Below, in pieces: positions 56,061 through 64,000 of a stretch of 64,000 bases of DNA; the stretch's first letter is position 1, and every line of letters starts with the position of its first letter. Position numbers and translations under genes: made by a program. The stretch comes from Martelella endophytica (GTDB lineage Bacteria; Pseudomonadota; Alphaproteobacteria; Rhizobiales; Rhizobiaceae). The stretch lies in contig NZ_CP010803.1 of assembly GCF_000960975.1 (NCBI RefSeq), forward strand, positions 1,825,944 to 1,889,943, given 5' to 3'. Under the pieces are notes generated by a model. It saw nothing but the letters and a program-made list of their open reading frames with translations, did no database searches and had not been told where the DNA came from.

Positions 56061-56080
56061 AAATGAAAATATTTTCATTT
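56061..56080. promoter_or_regulatory. LacI-type operator 3, before the importer operon
   Basis: AAATGAAAATATTTTCATTT, a perfect 20-bp palindrome with the same centre as the site before the GH28 gene. It lies 146 bases before the binding-protein start and just after the lacI stop. Confidence 0.65.
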
Positions 56081-56225
56081 TGATGGTTTGGAATGACGGG
56101 TCATCCTGTGGAATTTTTTTATTGCTTTTTTGCAGAAATCGCCGTTAGAAATGGTCGAGAATTGTGGAGGGCCGGTAATCAGGGAGGTTCCCGGCTTGGA
56201 TTAACACTCTGAATGGGAGGGAATT

Positions 56226-58127
56226 ATGAAATTATTTTTACGGTCCGGTAGCCTTGCCGTTGCACTACTTGCCAGTGTCTCTCTGGCGCATGCCTTCCAG
56301 GAAGCGCCGATGCTGAAGGCCGAGGTCGACGCCGGCAAGTTGCCGCCGGTCGACGAGCGTCTGCCCGCTGACCCGATGGTGGTTGATGCTGTTGAGGTCG
56401 GCCAGTATGGCGGCACCTGGCACCGTGCCTATAGCGGCCCGGGCGATCGCTGGGGCCCGACCAAGCTGATGGAAGAGCGCGTGCTCAAATACGTACCGGA
56501 TGCCGAGGGCAACATCTCGCTGGTGCCGGCCTACATCGAAAGCTATTCCGTCAACGACGACTCCACCGAATTCACCTTCACGCTTCTCGACGGCATGAAA
56601 TGGTCCGACGGTGAGCCGGTGACGACCGAGGATGTCGAGTTCTGGTACAATGACGTCTTCCTCAACAAGGCGCTGACGCCGACCATCGACCCGACCTTTT
56701 CACCGGGTGGCGTGCCGATGACGCTGGAGGTCAAGGACGACCGGACCTTCACGATCAAGTTCGCCCAGCCCTATGTCTACTTCCTCAACATCCTGGCCAA
56801 GGACTCAACCGGTGAGCCGAGCCTCGACCGCCCGTCCTTCCTGTATCCGAAGCATTATCTGAGCCAGTTCAACGACCATTATGCGAACGCCGACGAACTC
56901 GCCAAGGCGGCCGCAGACCATGGTGTCCAGCGCTGGAGCGATCTCTGGGGTTCGAAGGGGCCGATCACCTCGTGGTGGCAGAACCCGGAACTGCCGGTGA
57001 TCACCGCCTGGAAGATCGAAACGCCGGCGCCGGCCAATGTCGTGACCATGGTGCGCAATCCCTACTACTGGGCGGTCGATCAGGACGGCAACCAGCTTCC
57101 CTATATCGATCGCATCGAACATCGCCTGTTCGACGCGGCTGACTCGTTCAACCTGATGATCGTTCAGGGCCAGATCGACATGCAGATGCGCTACGTCAAC
57201 ACCAGCGATTTCACCTTCTACAAGGAAAACGCGGACAAGGGCGGCTACCATGTCGGCACGTCGATCTCGGCAAATGTCTGGTCCTTCGTTCCGAACCTGA
57301 ATACCACGGACGAGCAGCTCAACCCGCTGTTCAACAATGCCGACTTCCGTCACGCGCTGTCCGTCGGTATCGATCGCGAGACGATCAACGAACTGGGCTT
57401 TGCCGGCCTTGGCGAGCCTCGGTCCGTATCGCCGGTTTCCGGCTCGCCGTATTTCAATGCCGACTGGGAGACGCACTGGACCGAATACGATCCGGATCTC
57501 GCAAACGAGCTTCTCGACAAGGTCGGCCTTTCCGAACGCGACGCCGACGATTATCGCCTGCTGCCGAACGGCAAGCGCCTGCAGATCGTGGTAGAGGCCT
57601 ACCAGGACTACGCGGCTCCGATCCTGGAAGTTGCCGCCGACTACTACAAGGATATCGGCATCGAGCTTCTGCCGCGCATTATTGACCGCACGCAGTGGGA
57701 CGATAACCGCGACAATAACAACTTCCAGATCCAGTACACGCCGGTCGACCGTCTCTCCGTGGTGTCCGCCGATCCGCGCAACATCATGGGCAATGACAGC
57801 TACGCCCAGCAGCACTACGTCTGGTATTCGACCGAGGGCGAAAGCGGCATCGAGCCGCCGGCCGACGATCCGATCCGCACCATCTGGTCTGATTGGGACA
57901 AGGCTTCCGTCGCAGGGTCCGTTGAAGATGCGGATGCTGCTCTCAACGACATGATCGGCACCTTCGTGGATCAGGGCTATGTCATCGGCCTGGTCGGCGA
58001 GGAAAAGGCGCCGATGATCGTCAAGAACGACTTCATGAATGTGCGCAACGACCTGATCCAGGACGATGTCACCCGCGGTGTCGGTTATGCCCAGCCGCAG
58101 CAGTTCTGGATCAAGCAGGGCAACTGA
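56226..58127 (+). CDS. ABC transporter substrate-binding protein (SBP family 5), probable oligosaccharide binder
   Basis: 633 residues, longer than typical peptide binders. ATG at 56226 follows GGGAGGG. The signal peptide LFLRSGSLAVALLASVSLAHA probably cleaves before FQEAPML. Landmarks: GQYGGTWHRAYSGPGDRWGP, then FTLLDGMKWSDGEPVTTEDV, FRHALSVGIDRETIN, and a Trp-rich C-terminus. Peptide-family importers with long binding proteins are known to carry oligosaccharides, for example the Agp alpha-galactoside system of Sinorhizobium meliloti. Linkage to GH38 and GH28-like genes suggests a mannose-containing or pectic oligosaccharide here. Confidence 0.9.
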   Translation: MKLFLRSGSLAVALLASVSLAHAFQEAPMLKAEVDAGKLPPVDERLPADPMVVDAVEVGQYGGTWHRAYSGPGDRWGPTKLMEERVLKYVPDAEGNISLVPAYIESYSVNDDSTEFTFTLLDGMKWSDGEPVTTEDVEFWYNDVFLNKALTPTIDPTFSPGGVPMTLEVKDDRTFTIKFAQPYVYFLNILAKDSTGEPSLDRPSFLYPKHYLSQFNDHYANADELAKAAADHGVQRWSDLWGSKGPITSWWQNPELPVITAWKIETPAPANVVTMVRNPYYWAVDQDGNQLPYIDRIEHRLFDAADSFNLMIVQGQIDMQMRYVNTSDFTFYKENADKGGYHVGTSISANVWSFVPNLNTTDEQLNPLFNNADFRHALSVGIDRETINELGFAGLGEPRSVSPVSGSPYFNADWETHWTEYDPDLANELLDKVGLSERDADDYRLLPNGKRLQIVVEAYQDYAAPILEVAADYYKDIGIELLPRIIDRTQWDDNRDNNNFQIQYTPVDRLSVVSADPRNIMGNDSYAQQHYVWYSTEGESGIEPPADDPIRTIWSDWDKASVAGSVEDADAALNDMIGTFVDQGYVIGLVGEEKAPMIVKNDFMNVRNDLIQDDVTRGVGYAQPQQFWIKQGN

Positions 58128-58221
58128 CGTCCCGAAGAAGCGCGGCATGGCGGGTCACCGCCGCCGCAAGGTGAGGCCTTCCTCCCCGAAGAGTAGCGGC
58201 TCCGCGATCATGCGGAGCCGG

Positions 58222-58249
58222 CCGGCCGCCCGTTATCGCGGGCGGCCGG
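58222..58249 (+). repeat. Stable hairpin between binding-protein and permease genes
   Basis: Perfect 11-bp arms CCGGCCGCCCG and CGGGCGGCCGG around TTATCG, with no T run, 28 bases before the permease start. Likely mRNA stabiliser for the binding-protein transcript. Confidence 0.7.
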
Positions 58250-58276
58250 TGGGTGGCAGTGTGCGGAGAGCAGACG

Positions 58277-59263
58277 ATGGCAAATTTCCTGTTGCGACGA
58301 ATTCTGTGGGCGATCCCCACACTGATTGTCGTGTCCTTCATATCCTTCATCATCATCCAGCTTCCGCCCGGCGACTATGTCACAGCCTATGCCGCGGAGC
58401 TGCGCAACAGCGGTGAATACATCACCGCCGCGCAGGAGAATGCGATCCGCACCCAGCTCGGGCTCAACGATCCGATCCTTGTGCAATATGTCCGCTGGAT
58501 CGGCAATATCCTGCTGCATGGCGATTTCGGCCAGTCGTTCCACTGGAACGCGCCGGTCTCCGACCTGATCTGGAGCCGGCTGGCGCTGACGTTGCTCTTG
58601 TCGTCGCTGTCGCTGGTGTTCACCTGGATCATCGCGATCCCGATCGGCGTCTATTCGGCGCAGCGTCAGTATTCGCTGCTCGACTACGTGTTCACCATCT
58701 TCGGCTTCCTCGGCAAGGGCATTCCGGACTTCCTGCTGGCGCTGATCCTGATGTGGATCGGCTTCGCATGGATGAACATCGATGTCGGCGGCCTGATCTC
58801 GCCGCGCTTCGAAGGTGCGCCGCTCAGCCTTTCGAAGGTCCTGAACGTGCTGAACCACGTCTGGATCCCGATTGTCGTGCTCGCAACCGGCGGCGCGGCG
58901 GGACTGATCCGCGTCATGCGTGCCAACATGCTCGATGAGCTCGGAAAACCCTATGTCGAGACCGCTTATGCACAGGGGCTCTCGGAACGCCAGGTGGTCT
59001 GGGGCTATCCGGTGCGCGTGGCGCTGAACCCGTTCATCTCGACGGTGGGCTGGGCGCTGCCGGCGCTGTTTTCAGGCGACGTCATCACCGCCGTCGTGCT
59101 GAACCTTCCGACCACCGGGCCGCTGATGCTGCAGGCGCTGAAGATGCAGGACATGTATCTCGCCGGCGCCTTCATCCTGATCCTCAGCGTGTTCACCGTC
59201 ATCGGCACGCTGCTTTCCGACATCCTTCTCGCGTGGTCCGATCCGCGCATCCGTTACGCGTGA
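58277..59263 (+). CDS. ABC transporter permease, DppB/OppB type
   Basis: 328 residues from the ATG at 58277 (GGAGAG upstream). First span WAIPTLIVVSFISFIIIQLPPGDYVTAYAAEL, with the OppB signature LGLNDPILVQYVRW; EAA loop YVETAYAQGLSERQVVWGYPVRVALN. Six spans. First membrane component of the putative oligosaccharide importer, seven bases ahead of the C-type permease gene. Confidence 0.93.
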   Translation: MANFLLRRILWAIPTLIVVSFISFIIIQLPPGDYVTAYAAELRNSGEYITAAQENAIRTQLGLNDPILVQYVRWIGNILLHGDFGQSFHWNAPVSDLIWSRLALTLLLSSLSLVFTWIIAIPIGVYSAQRQYSLLDYVFTIFGFLGKGIPDFLLALILMWIGFAWMNIDVGGLISPRFEGAPLSLSKVLNVLNHVWIPIVVLATGGAAGLIRVMRANMLDELGKPYVETAYAQGLSERQVVWGYPVRVALNPFISTVGWALPALFSGDVITAVVLNLPTTGPLMLQALKMQDMYLAGAFILILSVFTVIGTLLSDILLAWSDPRIRYA

Positions 59264-59270
59264 GGCCATC

Positions 59271-60407
59271 ATGACCTATGAAACGACCGTCTACGCGGAA
59301 GAAAACGAGCTCGCCAACGCCGAGCAGACCATCTACACCGCCAATTCCTGGAAGCTGATGTGGTGGCGGTTTCGCCAGCATCGGCTGGCGGTGGTGTCGC
59401 TGGCTTTCCTCGTGCTCGCCTACCTCGTCGCCATCTTCGCCGAGATCGTCGCGCCCTATGCGCCGGATTCGATCGAGCGGCTGGAGACCTTCGTGCCGCC
59501 GCGTCTGGTTCGGGTCGTCCACGACGGTTCGCTAACGCGGCCCTTCGTCTACGAGCTGAAGCGCACCCGTGATCCGGAGACCGCCCGCGTCACCTATGTC
59601 GCCGACACCAGCAAACCGTTGCCGATCAAGTTCTTCGTCCATGGCGAGAAATACAAGTTCTGGGGCATCTGGAAGGCCGATCTGCATCTCTTCGGCATTG
59701 ATGCCAAGCGCCAGAAGATCAACCTTCTCGGCACGGATTCGCTCGGCCGCGACCTGTTCTCGCGTCTCGTCTACGGCGCAAGGGTGACGCTTTCGGCGGG
59801 GCTCATCGGGGTGTTCTTCGCCTTCGTGCTCGGTATCTTCTTCGGCTCGATCTCCGGCTATTACGGCGGCTTCGCCGACACCGCGATCCAGCGGATGATG
59901 GAATTCATCCGATCGGTGCCGACGATCCCCTTGTGGATGGGCCTTGCCGCAGCGCTGCCGATCTCGTGGAACCCGCTTTTCGTCTACGTGCTGATCACGC
60001 TGATCCTGGCGCTGATCGGCTGGACCCATCTCGCCCGCGTCGTGCGCGGCCGGTTCCTGTCGCTGAAGTCGGAGGATTATGTGATGGCGGCGCGGCTTGC
60101 CGGTGCCTCGGAATACCGGGTCATCACCAAGCACATGCTGCCGGCAATGACCTCCTACATCATCGCGGCGATGACGCTCGCCGTGCCGGAGATGATCCTC
60201 GGCGAGACGGCGCTGTCCTTCCTCGGGCTTGGGCTCAGGCCGCCGGTCGTCTCCTGGGGCGTGCTGCTGCAGGATGCGCAGAACCTCCGCTCGATTTCGC
60301 TCGCCCCATGGCTGCTTGCACCCGGTCTTGCCGTGGTCGCGGTCGTGCTGGCTTTCAATTTCCTCGGTGACGGCCTGCGCGATGCGGCCGATCCCTACGG
60401 ACAATAG
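59271..60407 (+). CDS. ABC transporter permease, DppC/OppC type
   Basis: 378 residues. About 35 cytosolic residues, then span 1 (VVSLAFLVLAYLVAIFAEIVAPYA), an unusually long periplasmic loop of roughly 110 residues, and the core with GTDSLGRDLFSRLVYGARVTL; EAA loop AARLAGASEYRVITKHMLPAM. The long loop sets it apart from dipeptide permeases of about 300 residues and is common in oligosaccharide-linked members. Confidence 0.93.
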   Translation: MTYETTVYAEENELANAEQTIYTANSWKLMWWRFRQHRLAVVSLAFLVLAYLVAIFAEIVAPYAPDSIERLETFVPPRLVRVVHDGSLTRPFVYELKRTRDPETARVTYVADTSKPLPIKFFVHGEKYKFWGIWKADLHLFGIDAKRQKINLLGTDSLGRDLFSRLVYGARVTLSAGLIGVFFAFVLGIFFGSISGYYGGFADTAIQRMMEFIRSVPTIPLWMGLAAALPISWNPLFVYVLITLILALIGWTHLARVVRGRFLSLKSEDYVMAARLAGASEYRVITKHMLPAMTSYIIAAMTLAVPEMILGETALSFLGLGLRPPVVSWGVLLQDAQNLRSISLAPWLLAPGLAVVAVVLAFNFLGDGLRDAADPYGQ

Positions 60408-60415
60408 GTGCCGCC

Positions 60416-61450
60416 ATGCTGGACCAAGTCAAAATGCCGCCGGAACGGCTTCTGCAGCTCGATGATGTCGAGGTTGCATTCAAGACCCGCGACGGGCTGG
60501 TGACCGCCGTCAACGGCGTCAACTATCACGTCAACCGCGGCGAGGTTCTCGGCATCGTCGGCGAAAGCGGCTCGGGCAAATCGGTGACGGTGCGGGCCAT
60601 CATGCGGCTTCTGGCGAAGAATGCGCGCGAAGGGGACGGCACGATCCGCTTCAATCCGGACGGCGAGACCGAATATCGCCTCGATGGTGTTGCCCGCGAT
60701 AGCCGGCTGATGCGCCGCTTGCGCGGTGGCAAGATCGGCATGGTGTTCCAGGAGCCGATGACGGCGCTCTCGCCGGTGCATTCGATCGGCACCCAGATCA
60801 TGCGCACGGTGATGCTGCACCGGCGTGTCGGCAAGGAAGAGGCCCGCGCCCGCGCGATCGATCTTCTGGCGCGCGTGCAGCTCCCCCAGCCGGAGCGGCT
60901 TGTCGACAGCTATCCGCACCAGCTTTCCGGCGGCATGCGCCAGCGCGCGATGATCGCGCTCGCGCTTGCCTGCGACCCGGCGCTCCTGATTGCCGACGAG
61001 CCGACCACGGCGCTCGACGTGACCACCGAGGCGCAGATCCTCGAACTGCTGAAATCGCTGCAGCAGGAACTGGGCATGGCGATCATCTTCATCACCCACA
61101 ATTTCGGCGTTGTCGCCGATATCGCTGATCGGGTGGCGGTGATGTATCTCGGCCGTGTGGTCGAGACCGGGCTTGTCGATGACATTTTCTACAATCCGCA
61201 GCATCCCTACACCCGGGCACTGCTTGGCTCGATCCCGCGTCTCGGCCAGCAGAAGCAGCGGCGCCTCAAGGTCATCAAGGGCTCCGTGCCGGATCCCTAC
61301 AACATCCCGTCCGGCTGTGTGTTCCACACCCGTTGCGATTATGCCGATCCGTCCATCTGCGCCGCCAAGGCGCCGCCCCGCATTCCCTTTCCGCGCGGCC
61401 AGGAGGCGCTCTGTCACTTCGCCGGAAACCTGCCGGAGGGCGGACAATGA
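60416..61450 (+). CDS. ABC transporter ATPase, DppD/OppD type
   Basis: 344 residues from the ATG at 60416. Walker [10 protein letters not shown], signature [15 protein letters not shown], Walker [13 protein letters not shown], switch ITHNFG (Asn in place of the usual Asp after His), C-terminal [15 protein letters not shown] cysteine cluster. Overlaps the next ATPase gene by four bases. Confidence 0.94.
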   Translation: MLDQVKMPPERLLQLDDVEVAFKTRDGLVTAVNGVNYHVNRGEVLGIVGESGSGKSVTVRAIMRLLAKNAREGDGTIRFNPDGETEYRLDGVARDSRLMRRLRGGKIGMVFQEPMTALSPVHSIGTQIMRTVMLHRRVGKEEARARAIDLLARVQLPQPERLVDSYPHQLSGGMRQRAMIALALACDPALLIADEPTTALDVTTEAQILELLKSLQQELGMAIIFITHNFGVVADIADRVAVMYLGRVVETGLVDDIFYNPQHPYTRALLGSIPRLGQQKQRRLKVIKGSVPDPYNIPSGCVFHTRCDYADPSICAAKAPPRIPFPRGQEALCHFAGNLPEGGQ

Positions 61451-62478
61451 ACGAGATGAAGACCATGCCGGATGACGCGCTGATTTCGGTGCGCGGCCTG
61501 AAGAAGCATTTCGTTGTGAAGGGCGGCAAGAAGGGCCGCGAGCTGAAGGTGCTGCGCGCCGTCGACGATGTCACCTTCGATATCAGGAAGGGTGAGACCT
61601 TCGGCCTTGTCGGCGAGAGCGGTTCGGGCAAATCCACCGTCGCGCGGCTCATCCTCAGGGCTTATGGCCTGACGGAAGGGGAGATCCTGTTTCGCAGCGA
61701 GGAAGGCGGCGTCATCGACATCTCGGCGATGGGGGACAAGGAACTGCGCCCGGTCCGCCGCGAAATGCAGATGATCTTCCAGGATCCCTATTCCTCGCTC
61801 AATCCGCGCATGACGCTGCTGGAACTCATCGGCGAACCGATGGTCGTCCATGGTTACACCAAGGAGCAGATTGCCAAGCGCGTTGCGGAACTCCTCTCCT
61901 TCGTCGGGCTGCGCCCGGAATATGCCTCGCGCTATCCGCATGCGTTTTCCGGCGGTCAGCGGCAGCGTATCGGCATCGCGCGCGCTCTGGCGCTTTCGCC
62001 CGCCTTCATTGCCGCCGACGAAGCGGTCTCGGCGCTCGATGTCTCGGTCGCCGCCCAGAACATCAACCTCCTGCAGGACCTGCAGGAGCAGTTTCACCTC
62101 ACCTATCTGTTCATCACCCACGATCTCGGCATGGTCGAGCACATTTCGGACCGCATCGCCGTCATGTATCTCGGCCAGATCGTCGAGCTCGGGGAGACGG
62201 ACAGCCTGTTTGCACGGCCGCGCCATCCCTATACGGAAGCCCTCCTGCGTGCCGTGCCGCAGCCGGACCCGCGCAAGCGCTCCACCGAAAAGCGCGGTGT
62301 GCTCAAGGGCGAAGTTCCCGACGCCTCCGAGCCGCCTTCCGGCTGCGCCTTTCATCCTCGCTGCGCCTATGCGACGGAACGCTGCAGCGCTGAAAAGCCT
62401 GCTCTTCGCGAGGTCGCCGGGCGGCAGGTCCGCTGTCACTACGCAGAGACACTGGAATTGCAGGGAGTGGGCGAATGA
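61447..62478 (+). CDS. ABC transporter ATPase, DppF/OppF type
   Basis: 343 residues from the ATG at 61447, overlapping the upstream stop. Walker [10 protein letters not shown], signature [15 protein letters not shown], Walker [13 protein letters not shown] with Ala replacing the common Pro, ITHDLGM switch, and C-terminal [14 protein letters not shown]. Overlaps the HAD gene by four bases, so the latter belongs to the importer operon. Confidence 0.94.
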   Translation: MNEMKTMPDDALISVRGLKKHFVVKGGKKGRELKVLRAVDDVTFDIRKGETFGLVGESGSGKSTVARLILRAYGLTEGEILFRSEEGGVIDISAMGDKELRPVRREMQMIFQDPYSSLNPRMTLLELIGEPMVVHGYTKEQIAKRVAELLSFVGLRPEYASRYPHAFSGGQRQRIGIARALALSPAFIAADEAVSALDVSVAAQNINLLQDLQEQFHLTYLFITHDLGMVEHISDRIAVMYLGQIVELGETDSLFARPRHPYTEALLRAVPQPDPRKRSTEKRGVLKGEVPDASEPPSGCAFHPRCAYATERCSAEKPALREVAGRQVRCHYAETLELQGVGE

Positions 62479-63728
62479 CCCTGTTTACACCCGCCGTGCC
62501 GGCACCGCCAACGGATGCCCGAGACGGTGATTTCGCACTGGCGGCGCGATACCGGCCTGTCCTGATGCTGGACGGGAACGAGCCGTCGCCGCCGCTGGCG
62601 CTCGGCTACAGCGTCATGCGCGCGGCGACAAAATCGCCGTCCTCGAAGTTCGCCATCGCCCCGCCGCCGGGGGGCGCCGTCATCGAATATGCCATCTGGC
62701 ACGACTGGGACATCCAGCATCTCTACGACCTGGAACATGTCTGGGTGCATCTCGATGCGGCGGGCGCTGTTACCCGTGTCGAGGGCTCCATGCATGGCAT
62801 GCGGGTCTCGATCGATGACGGCAGTGGCCTGCCGGAGATGGAGGGCACGCGGCCGGTGCTTTATGTCGAGCCGGGCAAGCATGCGCTCTGGGGCGTTTTG
62901 CGCAGTATGTCGTTCATCGCCGGTCACCATATTGCTCAGATGTGCGGTCCGGAGGCCGGTCGGGAGGGCGTGCATCTCGGCAATTCCTTTGCCGAAGGTG
63001 GCGCCTATGCCGCGACTGCCCGCGACCACCGGCTTGCAAGGCTTGCGATGAAACGTGCCGCCTTCACGCCCTCCTTCCTGTTCGAGCGCCCAGCGACGGA
63101 GCCGGCGCTGATGCCGTGGTCCGCGCTCGCCGCCTTCATACCGTTGCGGATGAAGGCGCTGATCGCCGCGCTGCCGGAAAAGGTACCGCATCTGGAAGCC
63201 GTGTTCCTCGATTGCGGCGATACGCTTATCGACGAGAGCACGGAGATAAGGCTTCCCGGAAGCGATGTCGTGGTTGAGGGCGATGAAATACCCCATGCGA
63301 TGGATGCCGTGCGCGCGCTCCACCGGCTTGGCCACCGGCTGGCGCTGGTTGCCGACGGGCCGCGCGGGACCTTCGAGAACATGCTGATGCCGCGCGGTAT
63401 CTGGGACCTGATGGATACCCACGCCATCTCCGGTGATGTCGGCGCGTCCAAGCCATCGCCGGAGATGTTCGAGGCGGCGATGGACGGCCTCGGGCTGGGC
63501 CACGAGGCGCGTTCCCGCATTGTCATGGTCGGCAACAATCTGGAGCGCGATATCCGCGGTGCCAACGAATTCGGCCTTATCAGCCTGTTCGTCGCCTGGT
63601 CGAAACGGCGCACCCATGTGCCGGCTGCGACAATCGAAGTGCCGCAATACCGCATCGACAGCCTCGACCGGCTGGTCGCCGAAATCGAGGCCATCGAGTT
63701 GTCGCTGACGGAGGCCGCTGATGGCTGA
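62475..63728 (+). CDS. Two-domain protein: uncharacterised N-terminal domain fused to a HAD-like domain
   Basis: 417 residues. Residues 25-200 are not a known enzyme to me; the pattern YRPVLMLDGNEP, WHDWDIQHLYDLEHVWVHLD, then RPVLYVEPGKHALWG resembles the Vps62/necrosis-domain style but with low certainty. Residues 238-410 form a HAD domain: motif I is FLDCGDTLID, where the second aspartate of the usual DxD is Gly, motif III is GASKPSPEMF, motif IV GNNLERDIRGANEFG. Loss of the DxD acid argues against a standard phosphatase. It is coupled to the ATPase gene (ATGA) and to the next gene (8-base overlap), so it probably serves the same glycan pathway; the reaction is unknown. Confidence 0.8.
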   Translation: MTLFTPAVPAPPTDARDGDFALAARYRPVLMLDGNEPSPPLALGYSVMRAATKSPSSKFAIAPPPGGAVIEYAIWHDWDIQHLYDLEHVWVHLDAAGAVTRVEGSMHGMRVSIDDGSGLPEMEGTRPVLYVEPGKHALWGVLRSMSFIAGHHIAQMCGPEAGREGVHLGNSFAEGGAYAATARDHRLARLAMKRAAFTPSFLFERPATEPALMPWSALAAFIPLRMKALIAALPEKVPHLEAVFLDCGDTLIDESTEIRLPGSDVVVEGDEIPHAMDAVRALHRLGHRLALVADGPRGTFENMLMPRGIWDLMDTHAISGDVGASKPSPEMFEAAMDGLGLGHEARSRIVMVGNNLERDIRGANEFGLISLFVAWSKRRTHVPAATIEVPQYRIDSLDRLVAEIEAIELSLTEAADG

Positions 63729-64000
63729 AAAAGCACGCTTCATCAGTCGCCCCGGCGAGACCGTGACGGCGTTCGCGCTCGGCCCGCTTGAGGCCGCGTA
63801 TTATCCCGGCGCGGTGACGCGCGGGGCCGACAATGTCGACTACAAGTTCGTCAACGGGTTTGTGGATGTGGGTGAGCTGCCCTGTCGCACGGCGCTCAGG
63901 GCCGATATCGCGACCCGGACCGTTGCACTGAAGGACGATTTCGAGATCGTCTCGACAAACCTGCCGGGCTTCAACCGCAGGCTCGAATTCTCCGGTTTCT
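63721..64000 (+). CDS. Unidentified protein, 5' part only (runs off the window)
   Basis: Ninety-three codons are open from the ATG at 63721 to the edge with no stop. The start overlaps the HAD gene by eight bases, so it is probably translated from the same mRNA. The visible part (ISRPGETVTAFALGPLEAAYYPGAV, read as two short segments, and later DNVDYKFVNGFVDVGELP) has no signal peptide or membrane span and no motif I recognise. Codon use matches its neighbours. By context it may be another enzyme or accessory protein of the glycan locus. Confidence 0.7.
   Translation, partial: MAEKARFISRPGETVTAFALGPLEAAYYPGAVTRGADNVDYKFVNGFVDVGELPCRTALRADIATRTVALKDDFEIVSTNLPGFNRRLEFSGF

Overview
The window is about 64 kb of GC-rich alphaproteobacterial chromosome, most likely from the Rhizobiales (Hyphomicrobiales). 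The pointers are gcrA next to an argD-argF-hslO cluster, a ppx/gppA-rlmE pair, an ornithine decarboxylase gene with a long leader of the alphaproteobacterial speF type, several ABC uptake operons, and the palindromic intergenic repeats typical of rhizobia. No phage, transposase, integrase or CRISPR array is visible. The genes read as ordinary chromosome plus catabolic and surface accessory modules.

Layout. 1-8 kb: the start of a malic enzyme gene (its 3' end lies left of the window), a DoxX membrane protein, a prolyl-aminopeptidase-like hydrolase, a membrane diguanylate cyclase, rlmE, an exopolyphosphatase with a very basic N-terminal tail, and tRNA-Gln(CTG). 8.4-15.3 kb: one 2288-residue autotransporter whose passenger is built of about 23 glycine-rich repeats. 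15.3-21 kb (minus strand): a ugp-type glycerol-3-phosphate/glycerophosphodiester ABC operon with its phosphodiesterase and an RpiR regulator. 21-29 kb: a LysR regulator, the speF-like leader and ornithine decarboxylase, a GNAT acetyltransferase, gcrA, and argD-argF-hslO. 28.7-32.4 kb: a TetR regulator and an emrAB-type efflux pair that share a 14-bp operator. 32.6-36.6 kb: terC, gltX and class II lysS.

36.7-50.3 kb is the most interesting region. A minus-strand pair encodes an APH-type kinase and a class III PLP enzyme that resembles ethanolamine-phosphate/phosphohydroxylysine phospho-lyases. Divergent from it runs a probable ten-gene operon: an AmiC-like ligand sensor, an ANTAR antiterminator (AmiR), an amidase/iminopeptidase-family hydrolase, a five-gene peptide-type ABC importer, and both subunits of adenosylcobalamin-dependent ethanolamine ammonia-lyase (EutB, EutC). 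A hairpin followed by T tracts sits in its leader, where an ANTAR protein would act. Both arms are predicted to turn an amino alcohol into aldehyde plus ammonia, one through a phosphorylated intermediate and one by a B12 radical route. No microcompartment, eutA or acetaldehyde dehydrogenase gene is present here.

50.4-64 kb: a glycan-use locus with a GH28-like beta-helix enzyme, a GH38 alpha-mannosidase, a LacI repressor, a five-gene peptide-family ABC importer, an unusual two-domain HAD protein, and an unidentified gene running off the right edge. Three near-identical AT-rich palindromes, one before each transcription unit, define a likely LacI regulon. All calls come from reading the sequence; no database search was run.
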